Notes under the pieces: generated by a model
What the model was told of the DNA's origin: nothing
Database searches by the model: none
What the model saw: the letters and a program-made list of their open reading frames with translations, nothing else
Origin: Owenia fusiformis
Taxonomy: Eukaryota; Annelida; Polychaeta; Sabellida; Oweniidae
DNA: 60,000 nt
Assembly: GCA_903813345.2 (NCBI GenBank)
Contig: CAIIXF020000003.1
Span: 21,716,931-21,776,930, forward strand
Direction: 5' to 3'
Shown: positions 1 through 12,359 of the stretch, one piece after another
Layout of the letters: the number at the start of each line of letters is the position of its first letter
Numbering within the stretch: the first letter of the stretch is position 1
Made by a program: the position numbers and the translations under genes

Positions 1-2550
1 TGATATTCTTAGGACTCTAAACTATTGAATAGTTATTTCACTTTTGACAATTGAAGGAAAATAGTGATCGGAATACAATAATTGATCATTGATTCTTAAT
101 GTTCTAGTATTTATATAAATATCTTAGATTTCTTCTTGTTATATTTGCTCATGCCATTAGTCAAGTTATGTTACATTACTAGGAATTTAGTATCTCACCA
201 CGAGGGAGCGCTGCAGTCCGAGAGCCAGGCGTTGATCAGTTAAACTCTATAAAACGTTGATGGCCATATTTTAAATGGTTCAGACAAAAATATGAGGTGA
301 GAACAACAGAATATCAGCTAATATTAATTAAGGATGTCACCAAAACCATTTTCCTTTCATACAGGAACAGCTGGGTTTAATTTTTATTCTTTGGGGTTCA
401 GACTGCATTATGCACGTTCAGGTTAAAATAAAAACAATCCCTTGTTTGCCCACCACTCTTATAAGTAAAATATATATACTTGCCCATTTAACTAACATTT
501 TCAAATGTTAATGTAATGTCAACTCTAGCAATTGGTTACCTACCCTACACGAAAGAATGTTAATATTGAAATTATGAAAGATATTTTAAGTTGCATTGAT
601 AAGAATTAAAATTCTCATGTAATTTACTTTCACTCGCATACAAGCTTAGATTTCAAGTAAATGAGAAAACATTGTTCAATCAAAAAAGTGGACTTATCCG
701 ATTAAGAATCTTAAGTGCGAACTAATGTTAAAGATCAAGAAAATATTGCTACAAAAATGAATATTGTGTAAATTGGTTATAGGTCAAGCGTTTTAAGAGG
801 ATTAATGCAGGGAATGTTATGTTTCTAGATAAAACTCCACTAAAATATCGATGAAAATGGCACAATATGGGTTGAATTTGGAATTTAGCCCCAAAGCGAT
901 CAGTAATTTGACCCTAAAAGCCAAAGGTTCCAATAATTCTGTCCGTGTTAAAGGATTAGGATATCTGTGGCACGAGATAAAATCCATAAATGCTCGTGTT
1001 CTTTATTAAAGGGCAGTGCGATTAAAGACTGACTAATTTCTCAAGATTATTTCAGGGAAATCACGATCTACAGTTTTTAATGTGCTTTTATTGTTGATTT
1101 AATGTATCGTGAATTTATCTGTTTATAGTTTACAATGGATGTTCTGTATATCGGTGTCTTCAATTGTTGCCCCTTGCACTTCTTGATTGCAAATCACAAG
1201 ACAAATGAGACTTGAAAACGCCCACATATCATAAAAACAAAAAACGCACATACTTTCATTTATTAGATAGGTACATCACAGTATGCGCTATAGAGTTTTT
1301 AATTTATATACTGCTTTTTATTTACTTATACAATTGGTTGAGTTTTTCTGTGTAAATAGAATCAGTGGGTTGTACGCTTTACCAGCATGCAGTCACATTT
1401 ATGAAATGAGTCAACTTCACTATTATCGTTTATCTCCAATAGAGCGATGCTTTGCTCAATCGTTCACTTTGATCACTGTCCGAAAAAGACAATAGGCGGA
1501 GAAATATCAATAAATTACCAAAGACAACTTACACGTTATTTTAAATCCAAAAAACTTAAGAAAAATGACGAGCTTTGTCTTAAAGACGCTGCTAATGCGC
1601 CTAACAACGGGAAGAGGAAAGTGAGTGGCGACAGGGTCTTCTAATACAACACATCCACAAATCAAACCCCAGACAATGCAGCCCCAAGTTATATGGCAAT
1701 CTTTATTCAACCTGCTCTACCAAAAACAGAGATTTTCTGCTGTTTGCATGAATCTGCATAACTTATGATCATATTAATCACTTGAACACGTGTCACTTAA
1801 TGCACTATGTATTTTAAAACGCCATGGAGTCAATTAAATGACAATCATAATGCTATGCAGCTTGCTCCTCTTTCACTTTTCTGTTTACAGAACATAGAAA
1901 ATGGCATATATTTTATGCATTTTGAGTTTTTATTGTCGGGAATAAACAATCGGGGAGTACATTGTCATGCAGCGGAACGACTAGTTTTACTGGATCATTT
2001 TATTTTATTTGCATACCTGTCGCTGCGTTGAAAGATGAACTGTTGCGTAGTTGTTTAGTCACTAATAGCAACTGATAATATCCTGTATGAAGTGTTTTTT
2101 CTAAAATAAAGCATTACTCATTTAATTCGAAATAAACACTTAATAAATAGAGTCATAAAGTCAATAGTTCTCAATGAAAATAATACATTAACCGGGCAGA
2201 CTAGAATACACAGAATTAGATATCCATGATTCAAAACGACAAGGGTTAGGCCGAATTGTATAACCAGCTGGCAAAAATACAAAGTAATTATATCAAAGTG
2301 GCAATATGTTTAACCAATCAAATTAAAATTTGAAAAGTGAACGTTCGAAGAAGACCCGCGAATATGTCACTTTATACAATAAAACAAATTAGAAACAGAA
2401 TACCATCAAGTTTACAAACTATTGTAAAAGCCAAAATCAATTATTTTGTTTTTAAATGATGCGCCATTGATGATATACGAGAGTTTTACGTTTTAAATAT
2501 TTAATGCATTTTAAAACTTAAATTTTACGTAAAGAATAAATCAATGCAAT
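1..2550. other. AT-rich non-coding stretch
   Basis: I see no gene that can be supported here. Short open frames on both strands around 1447-1710 overlap each other. The plus-strand one ends at a possible donor (GTGAGT at 1620) but lacks a convincing acceptor. The rest is AT-rich sequence without obvious tandem or inverted structure. Confidence 0.6.
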
Positions 2551-2990
2551 ATCACGTTTAAAACACTTCTTATGCATAATTTCAGGTTTAAAACACCTTA
2601 AATGCATTTTGTCCTATACTTTCACGTTTAAAACACCCCAAATGCATTTTGTGCTATAATTTCACGTTAAAAACACCCCATATGCATTTGATACTAAAAT
2701 TTCACGTTTAAAACACCTCTAATGCTTTTTGTACTATAATTTCACGTTTAAAACACCTTAAATACATTTTGTATTATAATTTTACGTTTAAAACACATCT
2801 AATACATTTTGAAATATAATTTCAGGTTTAAAACACCCCTATGCATTTTGCACCATAATTTCACGTTTAAACACCCATTATGCATTTTGTACTAAAAGTC
2901 CACGTTTAAAACACCTCTAATGCACTTTGTACTATAATTTCCCGTTTAAAACAACTCATGCTTTTTGTACTACAATTTCACGTTGAAAAT
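2551..2990. repeat. 40-bp minisatellite, about 11 copies
   Basis: A degenerate head-to-tail array. Each copy starts with TTTCACGTTTAAAACACC, continues through ATGCATTTTG and ends in CTATAA, with a 40-bp period that can be followed by eye for about eleven units. The first unit is about 10 bp short and the last ones decay into unique sequence. No reading frame runs through it, because 40 is not a multiple of three and the units carry stops. It probably arose by unequal exchange or slippage. Confidence 0.9.
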
Positions 2991-3879
2991 TTCAGACAAT
3001 TTTTAAGTTTAAATTGTTTCAAAATCTGATTTGCTTGGTGTCTGTAGCTAATTTCTACCTCTAGTGTACGTTCATGTGCGTATATATTTATTACAGTCTC
3101 GTTTAATACTGTATATTATAACCAGCGAATTTTAGGATAATGACATAATGATATAATGACACAAGGAAGGCAACCTAGATATTGATTGGAACACTTGTTT
3201 CTATCACTAATGTTGTAATAGTTAGAAAATTATTCAGTTTTATGTTGAACAAAATCTTACAAGATGAAAGAGACTATATTTCATGTCAAAACACGTGTTC
3301 AATGATCAATTCTTGCTCGTTAAACCAATTCAAACCTTGTATATCGTGTGCCGAAACATATTCAATAATTCAAAACTCCAGGTAAATACTAATTATGACA
3401 ATTGCCTTAGTAGAAGAGGAATGTTTTATTGATGTATGTTTGGTCTACGATCAATGGTTCTATGAGGGTAGTTATGATGCCATTCATCGCACTTATTACC
3501 TCTATAGAAAGTCAAATTGTCTTTTGTGTTTGAATTATTCTCATGCAGTAATCGCAATCGTCAAAATATTTCTGAGAAACCTTGTTGTCTGTCCTTTCTT
3601 TTAAAGACGGGGTTAAGTTTATCATGTAGCGTGATGCCACAGACAAAAGCTGTTGGTGGGTCATTTTGGGTATTGTTGTTCCTAGCACAAGGCAACGGCA
3701 CATCTTCGTCCCTATTCCTGGACTTAAATCACCTCTACGCGCTTCTTTACACGTTCTCAGACACGTTTCTGCAAATACATAATATGATATGATATATTAG
3801 CATTATTGCACACTATTGCAACTCAAATGCTGGCATTTTCTAAAGGAATTGTATGCCAGATCTTGTTATAATTTTGCAG

Positions 3880-4334
3880 TTGAAATAATTTTGATATTCA
3901 AACAAAAGTACCACAGGGAAAACTGCAAAGTGTATCTAAAGAAAGTCAGACAAGTTCCACAACGTGGGATTCAGCCTCTAATGCGAACAGCAGTCGAAAA
4001 ATACAAAAGAGTGTCAATCGGTCAACTTCCCATCGTAAGGCCATGGTTATAGTCTTGTACTTTGTGGTGTCCCAAGGAAAGGTACCCATCAAAGGTGTAA
4101 CATTATGAATATATCATTAAAAAAAGTCGATCGTATCTTACTTTGTCAACAACAACTTACCTTTTCAACTCTAATACAGTATTCAATTTATAGATTCTAA
4201 AAACATACCCAATGGATATGAGAATGATTGTCCGTCCCGATAGTCCGAAGAATGGAGCATACAGTCCAGCTAATTCCACATTATCCCGATGTCTTAAAAC
4301 AACAGGCGGACAAACATATATTGTAGGAACATGA
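3880..4334 (+). CDS. Candidate 3'-terminal exons of an unidentified gene (partial)
   Basis: A two-exon model built from splice sites. The first exon, 3880-4034, follows an acceptor ending TTTTGCAG and stops at the donor ATC|GTAAGG in phase 0. The intron, 4035-4193, ends in a pyrimidine-rich tract and TTTATAG. The last exon, 4194-4334, is open for 46 codons to TGA and reads ILKTYPMDMRMIV, then RPDSPKNGAYSPANSTLSRC, then a tail ending TYIVGT. The joined frame is open and basic (KVYLKKVRQVPQRG, AVEKYKRVSIGQLPI), which would suit a cytoplasmic tail. I do not recognise the family, and exons upstream of 3880 were not found. An alternative frame of the first exon is Ser/Thr-rich and also reaches the donor, but its phase does not fit the last exon. 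An antisense frame over 4157-4351 is treated as a shadow. Splice choice is inference. Confidence 0.42.
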
Positions 4335-5921
4335 ATCAAAATTATAGACATTGATGCTTTTTATCTGCGAAGAAGACTTCTGTAAAAACGTAGAAAATCA
4401 AATAATTATTGACAGATTTAGGGATTTGAATATAGTTTGCAATATCTATTAGATTTAATTGAAATAGATCCAGGTAGATCCGCACCTAATACTCTTAAAT
4501 ATCACAGTTCTTACGATTGAGATCATATCACTGTGATTGGCCCTTTGAAGATTTAGTTAAAATATCAATAAGGGGAAAGGTCAGCTTCGAGAATAGAGCA
4601 TCGTGTTGTATCTCTGAATCAGAGTTTATAGTCTCGAAGTATTTATGTTTATAATCCACATGGATGATTCCTATTCAGGTGGGATCGTTTCTCTAATCTA
4701 CTACAGCCTCTGATTCTGAAGGACTCTTCATTGTTTTATAGTCTCACAAAGCTGGACGTCACAATAGGGAGTAATATTGATAGAGCAAAAGACGCAAACT
4801 GATGACTGAAGTAGTTGACTCTAGATGAGTCTTTTAAAGGCCACATGCAAAGTTGTTTTTTAATTTTCAAATGTTCTAATTTCGCTCCATTTTAACGACA
4901 AAGTTTTGGATCATCAAATACAACCATATTATCACATTATCCGATCATTGAAAAGCACATTATTTCAATCATCTCATTTCAGTTAATTTACATTAAATCA
5001 TGGCGTTTTAAAAGATTTTGACGTCACGAGGTTATGTTCTGATATCATACAAGTTTTTGACCAATGTATATAGTATCCTCAATATCAAAATAAAGCAATG
5101 TTGTTTAAAAAGGTTGATATCATTCTTAAAAATATATGATAAAACATTTTTTCAAATAAGTTCCTTTGAAAATTATTGAGTCCCTATATTTTGCAAAGAT
5201 TCTTGTCGTGTAACGGTCATTAGTAGTTTTATCAAATAAGGTTTACCTAGTTTCATATTTTGCACTGTTGCCCTTTATGACAAATAAAACCACTACTTAA
5301 TACAAATTGAAAATGTGCCTGAAGTTTGTTGTGGTACATGTATATCATAACGAGACTCCGGCACTGTGACACTTGGTTGACCATTTAATACTGTTGTCCA
5401 ACAGGATAACATATCAAGACATCCCTTTCTTTGTCTGGTCGAAGTGATCACAGATAACAGCTATCGTTATCTAGTCTAATTCAATTTGTATTATACAAAC
5501 TTTGGTTGTGTATATTTTTGTTTACATTTGTTTACACGTTATTGTTACACATTGTATTGTAGGTATACAAGTAATGAAGCAGAAAATATAGCATTTTGTG
5601 TGAACATAATCTAGTTCTTTTAAATCATAAAACAATTCAATTTTAGGGAGATTCTTTCTCACTTTTTGGCTCTTTTATAGTTTTGTAAGATGTGTTCATT
5701 GCATGCCATTAGTTAGGTTTATGGTTTCTGAATTTTTTAATTGTGATTATATTCATACCATATTATAAAGACAGGTACGAGGACATTTGAAAACAAAGAC
5801 GTAAAACCCTAAAATATGATAAAGCCATAGTAAATAATTACGAAATGTGTATTTTCTAGCTTATAAAAATACGACCAGGACATTATTTAAAAGTACAGGT
5901 AGTATTTGTGACCATTGTCAG
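4335..5921. other. Non-coding stretch after the candidate gene end
   Basis: AT-rich sequence with no supportable gene. AATAAA hexamers near 5088 and 5283 could be poly(A) signals for the gene ending at 4334, but the distance makes this uncertain. A fragment near 5348 (AACGAGACTCCG) matches the reverse complement of part of the dispersed repeat at 5985-6060. Confidence 0.5.
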
Positions 5922-6220
5922 TTAATCTAATCATTAGTAATATTTGATTAACATGTCAATCATTTTAACAATGTAGATAAATTGTTACCCTGCGCGCGGA
6001 GTCTCGTTATAAACTACGAAGCTCTCTTTTGAGAAGCAAAGTCAGCGAATGTTAAGGGTAATACATTGTTTAACTATTCATCAATGCCAAAATATTTGCA
6101 TGACCATGATTAGAAAAACAAGTTTTACTTCATAATTTGTTAAATTTTTCTATCTAATCCAGTCATTAGTAATATTTGATAAACCTGCCAATCATTTTAA
6201 TAATGTAGATAAATTGTATA
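5922..6220. repeat. Direct repeat pair of about 70 bp, offset about 232 bp
   Basis: Positions 5922-5991 and 6151-6220 are near-identical. Both read TCATTAGTAATATTTGAT and continue through CAATCATTTTAA and AATGTAGATAAATTGT. The copies flank the dispersed repeat at 5985-6060, so the whole may be a local duplication around an insertion. Confidence 0.75.
5985..6060. repeat. Dispersed repeat family, copy 1
   Basis: This stretch (CCTGCGCGCGGAGTCTCGTT, then ACTACGAAGCTCTCTTTTGA, then GTCAGCGAATG) matches the reverse complement of 22188-22265 over roughly 75 bp. A more diverged, split match lies at 8598-8735. That makes three copies of an interspersed family, probably a short non-autonomous transposon. 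No clean terminal repeat was found. Confidence 0.65.
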
Positions 6221-6522
6221 ACTATCAACAAAAGTTTATAAATAAACTGTTAGACGAATTTTAACATTCAACGCGCGGCTTGACATCTTCAATATTTTGA
6301 AATAATATATTGATTTCCCTTTGATCCGTCAATGACACGTGGCAATGCGTTTTTAATTGTGCATTTTGGTATAAAATTAAATGTAAAAATACAATGCACA
6401 TGATAAGGGGATTATTATTATATGCAAAAGTATGTCTTATTTATAATTACATACCAATGTGTGAACTTTGAACTTCTTAAATAATAAAAAACAAATAAAT
6501 GGCAAACATACCTCATACGAAA

Positions 6523-6750
6523 TCAAGAGACGAAATGTAAACGTTCATCAATGACAACTTGCCCCGCACTGATTTTGATGATTTCATCAAATATTATCGC
6601 TAAAAGAAGAAATATGCTCTTTTATACACATTATTCTACAGTTTTACCAAGGTAGGTTATTAGAATCGAGTCAAAGCAAAGATCTATCCATAGATTCTTA
6701 GCAGAAACATGCAGCAATTGTGCCGTCATCAATGCAGTATCATGAACGCT
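6523..6750 (-). CDS. Candidate exon pair, weakly ABCC-transporter-like (partial, possibly broken)
   Basis: On minus, an exon at 6750-6648 follows an acceptor (GAATTATAG) and is open for 34 codons to the donor CTTG|GTAAAA. A second segment, 6599-6523, follows a pyrimidine-rich acceptor (TTCTTCTTTTAG). It is phase-compatible and reads 24 codons to TGA. The joined peptide contains LWIDLCFDSILITYLAII followed by ISAGQV. By eye this resembles the second membrane domain of ABCC exporters, where a conserved RWLAVRLD motif is followed by a helix and AGQVGLA. Against it, the intron would be only 48 nt, the sequence diverges right after AGQV and then stops, and I found no nucleotide-binding domain nearby. 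If real it may be a pseudogene fragment. Confidence 0.22.
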
Positions 6751-9700
6751 CTATAATTCAATTAAATATAATGTAATCTCTATATACCTTGTCTGTAGGT
6801 AAACACCTCATCTATCCTATAATCCTGACTTCTTCTGCTATGCAACAAAAGAAACGAGACTTAACAGAAAACTTATGAATAAAAGAGGATTTGTTTTGAA
6901 ACAGGAACAGAAGTTAATACTAAGAAAACACAATTCTTAGTGATCAGACATCTTTTTTGATGTTCTAGCATGCTCTTAGTACCGATCTAACATAAATTGT
7001 CTTTTCTTTTGCGAAAAAACACGATTTTTATTATTTGACTTTCTCAAAAGATGCGTGTAAACAGTGTTAATGGGAGGTTGTTGAAATAGGAATACATCTC
7101 TAGTGTGATCGGGGATTAGGCGAAATGATCACAATAAAAGGCAAACTGTATTTAATGAAACATAGATAAAATGGCCAACGATGATAGAAACTATTTCATC
7201 TTCACAAAAAATTAAAAAGCTAAGCTTGATTTTTACGATCAATACATTCGATATTGACAGTTCATTTTAATAAATATGTAATTGTATTACTTATACAATT
7301 CAATATTAAACGTAAATATCGAATCACAAACAAGATATTTTAGAACAATATTTTTGGATGTTTAGAAAGCGTTTGATGTGGTAGTTACATCACACAAGTG
7401 TGTGGTCCATCCAGACATCAAACAAGGTATCGTGATTTGATTAGTCTTTAATTCGATGTATATTTTTACATTCTGTTTTGCAAAACAAACTCGCGTGTGG
7501 CTCGCATTTCTGTTTGTTATTTTACCTTAATTCACTTAGCGATGTTAGGCAAGGGTCTTGTCTATCTTTAGCACTGTTTTCATCGTTCCCAACCGTACTT
7601 ATATAATGTGAAGGGGAACCTACGTAGATTCAACACGTCTAGTCAATGAAAGTCCAAGCTTTTAAGTTATCTCTTTATTTGTTTGAACACAGCTAAGTCA
7701 AAGTGGGCCTCTAGTATACATGATGTAATTAGTATTTAAACAGCAGCTGGACACATCATCTCGTGTTCTCCTCAAGTTTCAAGTTTACACCCACATTTTC
7801 AGCCATAACATTTGCATGTTTAGACGTTCACTGGTTCCAATTCCCTATCAGGTAAGGAAAGAGACGTTGAGGTGTACTTACCAATCATCATTACAATGAT
7901 ACGGAAACTTGTTTTATGGAACTGTGATATTTGCTTTGATTCAATGATGTTATTCAGTATGTGGATAAAACATATGTTTTAGAGTTTAGAATATAGGAGT
8001 AAGTTCAAAATTCACACAAAAGACTAGTACTTATAGATTCTAAGTCTTTTAATATTTCCAAAGAATTCTGACAAGCAGTTTATTGTTTCGTTATTTTATG
8101 TAAGTACAACATTGGTCAAATGTGTCGTATCTTCCCAACACTATCAATGCAATTGAAATATGTTATACAAGATTTTCTCTGTCTATCAGAAGGTCATGCT
8201 TGTCTTTGTGATTTTTAGTACTAAAGTCAATATATGCACTTAGCATTATGTAATATGAAACTGTCCTGTTACTCTTTAAGGACCTACACACATATTGTTT
8301 GATTAATTGGTAGATGATCACATGTTGATTTAACAAAGGAGTTAGTATCTAAAGCCGTAAAATCACTTGAACAAATCTATTACTTTGGGTTGGACACAAT
8401 ACTACAGAGGGAAATACTATTCACATATGTAAAACTTGCCAACAGTTTGTGGTACAACAATTTAATGACGCACATTGATTCTGTTGTCATATCCTAAGAT
8501 TTTATTCTTATTGTATGCCTTTGCGATATATTTTAGTTTAGTTTTACCAATTATGGACAAAAATTGCGCATAATTCAAATGTTGGACCATTACGGAATAC
8601 CGTTCACATTCGTTTGACATAGCCACTTTAAAGAGAGTTTCGTCTAGTTACAGGTAGTAGTTTGCACCAGAGACATGTAATAATGTATAACATGTATTGT
8701 TTGTAAGTAGACTCTGCGTTCGGGGTATTACGGAATCCACATTAATTTCAATTTCGGCTCTATGACAACGCCACCTTTTGGTCAACCGTTTCGTCCGGCA
8801 ACTTTGAGAGATATTGACATTTTTGTATTGTGGTTTCTATGCTCATTGACATATTTGATAGATGTGAACAGGGAAAGGTACCAAGAGAAGACAAATGTTT
8901 GAATATGTTTTGGTAGGATAATTCATTTATGATATTGTTGACTTGATTGGATTACGGACATGTACAGCCGTCATTTCCGACATTCAACTGAGAGAATAAA
9001 TATGGGATTAACTCACTTTCATGGTGAAGTAGTCAAATGTCCTGTTTTTTAAGTCGAAACACTTGTCGGTCTGTATGGCATTTCAATAAACTATTTCAAA
9101 ATTTTATTTAAGATGTAATCGTTAGCTCATATAAGCTAAACAGGGGTGTTTGGTTGTTTTTTTGTTGCACTGTATCCCCGGGAACATACCTGGCTTTGTG
9201 CTTTAATAAAATGATCTACCCGGTAATCACAAATGAGGACATTTCTAAATTTCGGACACTACTGGTTTATGTTCAACAGTATGTTTTAATATGGTTGCTG
9301 GCTGATAAAATTATTTTCATGAAGACAATCGCATCGAAATTCTGACCTGGTGTTTGTGGCCAGGAGGTGTTTGATCCTAACAAGTCTACTAATGTAGTAA
9401 TCCACACAACACTATAATAACAAGTAATATATTGTTTATACACTTACCCAAAGTTAAACAACAACTACCTGGGTTGCACATCAGACGTTGGGACCCTCAT
9501 CGCTTTTACAGCGATCAGATATCTAAGTATATATGCAGTTTAGAGGCGAACACTAATCCTTGAGTACTTGATGGATTGCATATCCCAAGTATACATTTTT
9601 ATGTATTCGTTTTTTCACGCAAAACTGAACAATAAGTCAGGTAGTAAAGATGAATATTGTAGATATAGAATCGGAGCGTTTGGTTCTGTATGCATGTAAA

Positions 9701-10193
9701 ATATATTGATAACTTATTCCTTTTTGACTAGGATAAGTTAAGAAAAGTAATTAGTATTGTGCAAAACAATGGCCAGGTAATATTTGAGAAGGTGTCATAA
9801 GTTAGTATACACTATTAATATTCAGTATTTTGTACCAGCCTGTGAGCGAACGCCTTGCTTGTATTTTTGACCACATTATAAACATGGTAAATTTTATCAA
9901 ACATAATCCGTATATTTTTATTGTTATCAAAGTGCTATCTTCGTATTGTGTATTTTGTTTCTGACCGCGTTAATCATTCGACTCAAGTATGGAATAAGAA
10001 TGTGCGTGATAGTGTTTAATCTATTATGGGAAGAATTACATCAACTAAAATAAGTATTTTTCTCATCGACGAGATCTGAAAGCTTTTTGGAATTATAATT
10101 GTAAAATATTCTATATATTATGAAATTGGGTCTTTAAGTTCCAATGTGTCTCTTTAGTCGTTAATGAGAATGGTGGTCAATCAAGGCAACTAA
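6751..10193. other. Non-coding AT-rich stretch
   Basis: No gene can be supported. An open frame at 9143-9345 follows a possible acceptor and is rich in hydrophobic residues, but lacks other support. The region contains one diverged copy of the dispersed repeat (8598-8735, listed separately). Confidence 0.5.
8598..8735. repeat. Dispersed repeat family, diverged copy
   Basis: CATTCGTTTGAC, then AAAGAGAGTTTCGTCTAGTT, and after about 50 bp AGACTCTGCGTTCGGGGTA. These are the same blocks in the same order as 22188-22265, so this copy appears to carry an internal insertion. Confidence 0.5.
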
Positions 10194-10445
10194 CTATATT
10201 ATATTATATTATATTATATTATATTATATGATTATATTATATTATATCATATTGTATAACATTTTATTATATTGTATTATACTAGTATTATATTATTTTA
10301 AATGATACTATATAACATTATATTATATTATACTATATTATATAACATTATATATATGACATTACTTTATATTATATTGTATTGTATTATATCATATTAT
10401 ATTATGTATATTATATTATATTTTTTACGTTACATTATATTATAT
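10194..10445. repeat. (TATAT/ATATT)n pentanucleotide microsatellite
   Basis: About 250 bp of nearly pure A and T with a TATAT/ATATT pentamer period. It is perfect at the 5' side (10197-10228) and degenerates into TATAACATT variants toward 10445. It is non-coding. Confidence 0.92.
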
Positions 10446-10811
10446 AAAAATTAGTCATTAATAGTAAGGGTGAGTATAGGATACCATGTAATTAGGGTTT
10501 ACATTATACTGAATACAGTATGTGCATGTACAGTATGTAAATTGTATAATGAAAGAAATGAATGATAACTATATTTATTATGAAGAACATGATCTGTATA
10601 TGTATAACTAAGTATGAATATTATATAAAATAAATCGAAACCGAAAGCTAGTCAATGTATAGTTCTATGTATCCCTATGCAAATTCGTCAGCTGATATCT
10701 AGATATTACTATTTTATTGAATGAAAGTTTGAAGTTTACTATGTCATCTTGATATCGTATTCTATCGGGCTAGAAAGTTCAATATGTACATCATAACACA
10801 AGTTTTTTTTA

Positions 10812-11012
10812 ATGACAATTATGTTTTTCTACAAAAGTATCCCTGAATTCTCGGGGCCTCCGTCTGCGAGAACGGTCGTCTGCATTTCGCAATTTGTTCT
10901 CTGTATCATAGCTTACACATCCATCCGTCATGGGCAGGACAGAGACATGGTTTCAATGATTCACCTGTCAACAAATCAAGGGTTGAGGGGACCCTCGAAA
11001 GACCCTCAATAA
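10812..11012 (+). CDS. Small hypothetical ORF, 66 aa
   Basis: An ATG-initiated frame with GC content clearly above its surroundings. It encodes a hydrophobic stretch (VVCISQFVLCIIAYTSI, residues about 22-38) followed by a polar tail ending GLRGPSKDPQ. The stop codon lies inside AATAAA (CAATAAAAGG), so the coding end coincides with a possible poly(A) signal. It could be a short gene, a terminal exon, or a remnant of a mobile element. I recognise no family, and the antisense strand is also fairly open. No promoter is evident upstream. Confidence 0.25.
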   Translation: MTIMFFYKSIPEFSGPPSARTVVCISQFVLCIIAYTSIRHGQDRDMVSMIHLSTNQGLRGPSKDPQ

Positions 11013-12140
11013 AAGGAACAAGCTCCTCTCACTTGACAAGCGCACTTCTGATCTAGCAAAGAAGGTTGAGGTGTAACCTTGTCCTATCGACGATTGCTCA
11101 AACAATAATGAATGAGTTAAATAAGATTGTTATAACGTTGTCAAGGTGCATGTTTTAACTTGTGAATGGGCAGCAGGGATGATTGATGTGCAAAAAAACT
11201 CTTTGACTTGGACAGCTCATCGATGGCGCTGGGGATGGGGGAGGGGGCTGTTAAAACCCAACATTTCAGGAGTCCATAATGTGCTGATATGAATTAGGCT
11301 ATTTTTCTATTAAAGATACACTTTGGTGTGGGACATATATTTTTCTCAGCATTTTTGTGGAAACCAATTATAAACTATATTTGTACGTATGCCGTTAAAT
11401 TTCATCATTTGGTAAACATCTGAATATTAAAGAAGCAACGTGAAGATGGGTTTGATGACGTTGTTTTTATGAGGCGAATTAATCATTTATTATTACAATC
11501 CAAATGGGACATTTTATCAATTTTGATTTTAGATTGAAGATACCTTTGTTTATTCCCAATCCCAGCAGTTATGAATTTAATGAGATGTCAGTTACAATTG
11601 CTAATTAAAAATATTTTATCATGCAAAGATATTTGTCATAAAGATATAAAAAAACTTGTGAAGGTAAGTTAACATGATAAGTTTATGACTTTTTATTTTG
11701 AAAAATGTGTCAGTGGTTATTTGTAAACAATTTTAAATTATCTCTCTGCATTGTTAATAACAACGTTTATACTTCAATTGTGTTAAGGGTAAGACAGTCT
11801 CAAGTTAATGTTTTTTTTATCTTATATATATATATATATTATAATTCTCACGAACAGGAGTTACTTAGACATAGTAGGTTCTATAAAACATATTTAAACG
11901 TGTATATATGACAATTTTACAAAATGTATGTGGGATGAAAACAACGTAATGTCCCAACCATGGAGGCTAGTCTATATAATGTAAGGGATACTATAAGTAG
12001 AATAGAAATTTCTTTAAACTCAGAAAGTTGATGAATATCGCCTGATTTAATGTATCGTTATTCGAATGTCATATAAGCCTCGGTTTAGTCTGCATACAAG
12101 AACTTCCGTGCTCCATTAACCCACGATCATAAACACTTAG
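11013..12140. other. Non-coding stretch with a TA microsatellite
   Basis: No supportable gene. A short (TA)n run lies at about 11824-11841, and a G-rich patch (GGGGATGGGGGAGGGGG) at about 11231-11249. Confidence 0.5.
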
Positions 12141-12320
12141 CTTGCATTCGCGAATGCAACTTTCGGCCGTTGGCTTCTGGATTAACCTACCATTTTATGA
12201 CCAACTCATTTAAATATAAATAGAATAGTGGCGCGTACTATTCATATTTAAATGAGTTGCCCATAAAATGGTAGGTTAATCCGGTAGCCGACGGGCGTTA
12301 GTTGCATTCGCGAATACAAG
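12141..12320. mobile_element. Palindromic MITE, about 180 bp
   Basis: Two arms of about 85 bp are inverted copies. The left starts CTTGCATTCGCGAATGCAAC and includes GATTAACCTACCATTTTATG and CAACTCATTTAAATAT. The right arm reads the complement back to CGAATACAAG. The loop is about GAATAGTGGCGCGTAC. Flanks carry TTAG (left) and TTTAG (right), so a target duplication is possible but imperfect. There is no coding capacity; this is a non-autonomous foldback or MITE. Each end also contains the short palindrome ATTCGCGAAT. Confidence 0.85.
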
Positions 12321-12359
12321 TTTAGCTAGGCCTTAAATCTATCTTTGAAAAAGTATTGC

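Noticed and set aside
1447-1710. Overlapping frames on both strands, the plus one ending near GTGAGT at 1620
   Set aside because: No credible acceptor and no partner exon in matching phase; could be chance.
4157-4351. Minus-strand exon with a hydrophobic stretch ending at a GTAAGT donor
   Set aside because: It overlaps the more convincing plus-strand terminal exon 4194-4334, which has matched phase with a second exon and a natural stop.
7371-7440. Possible tRNA-like fold around CACACAAGTGTGTG
   Set aside because: Only a short palindrome; the conserved A- and B-box sequences and an acceptor stem are not present.
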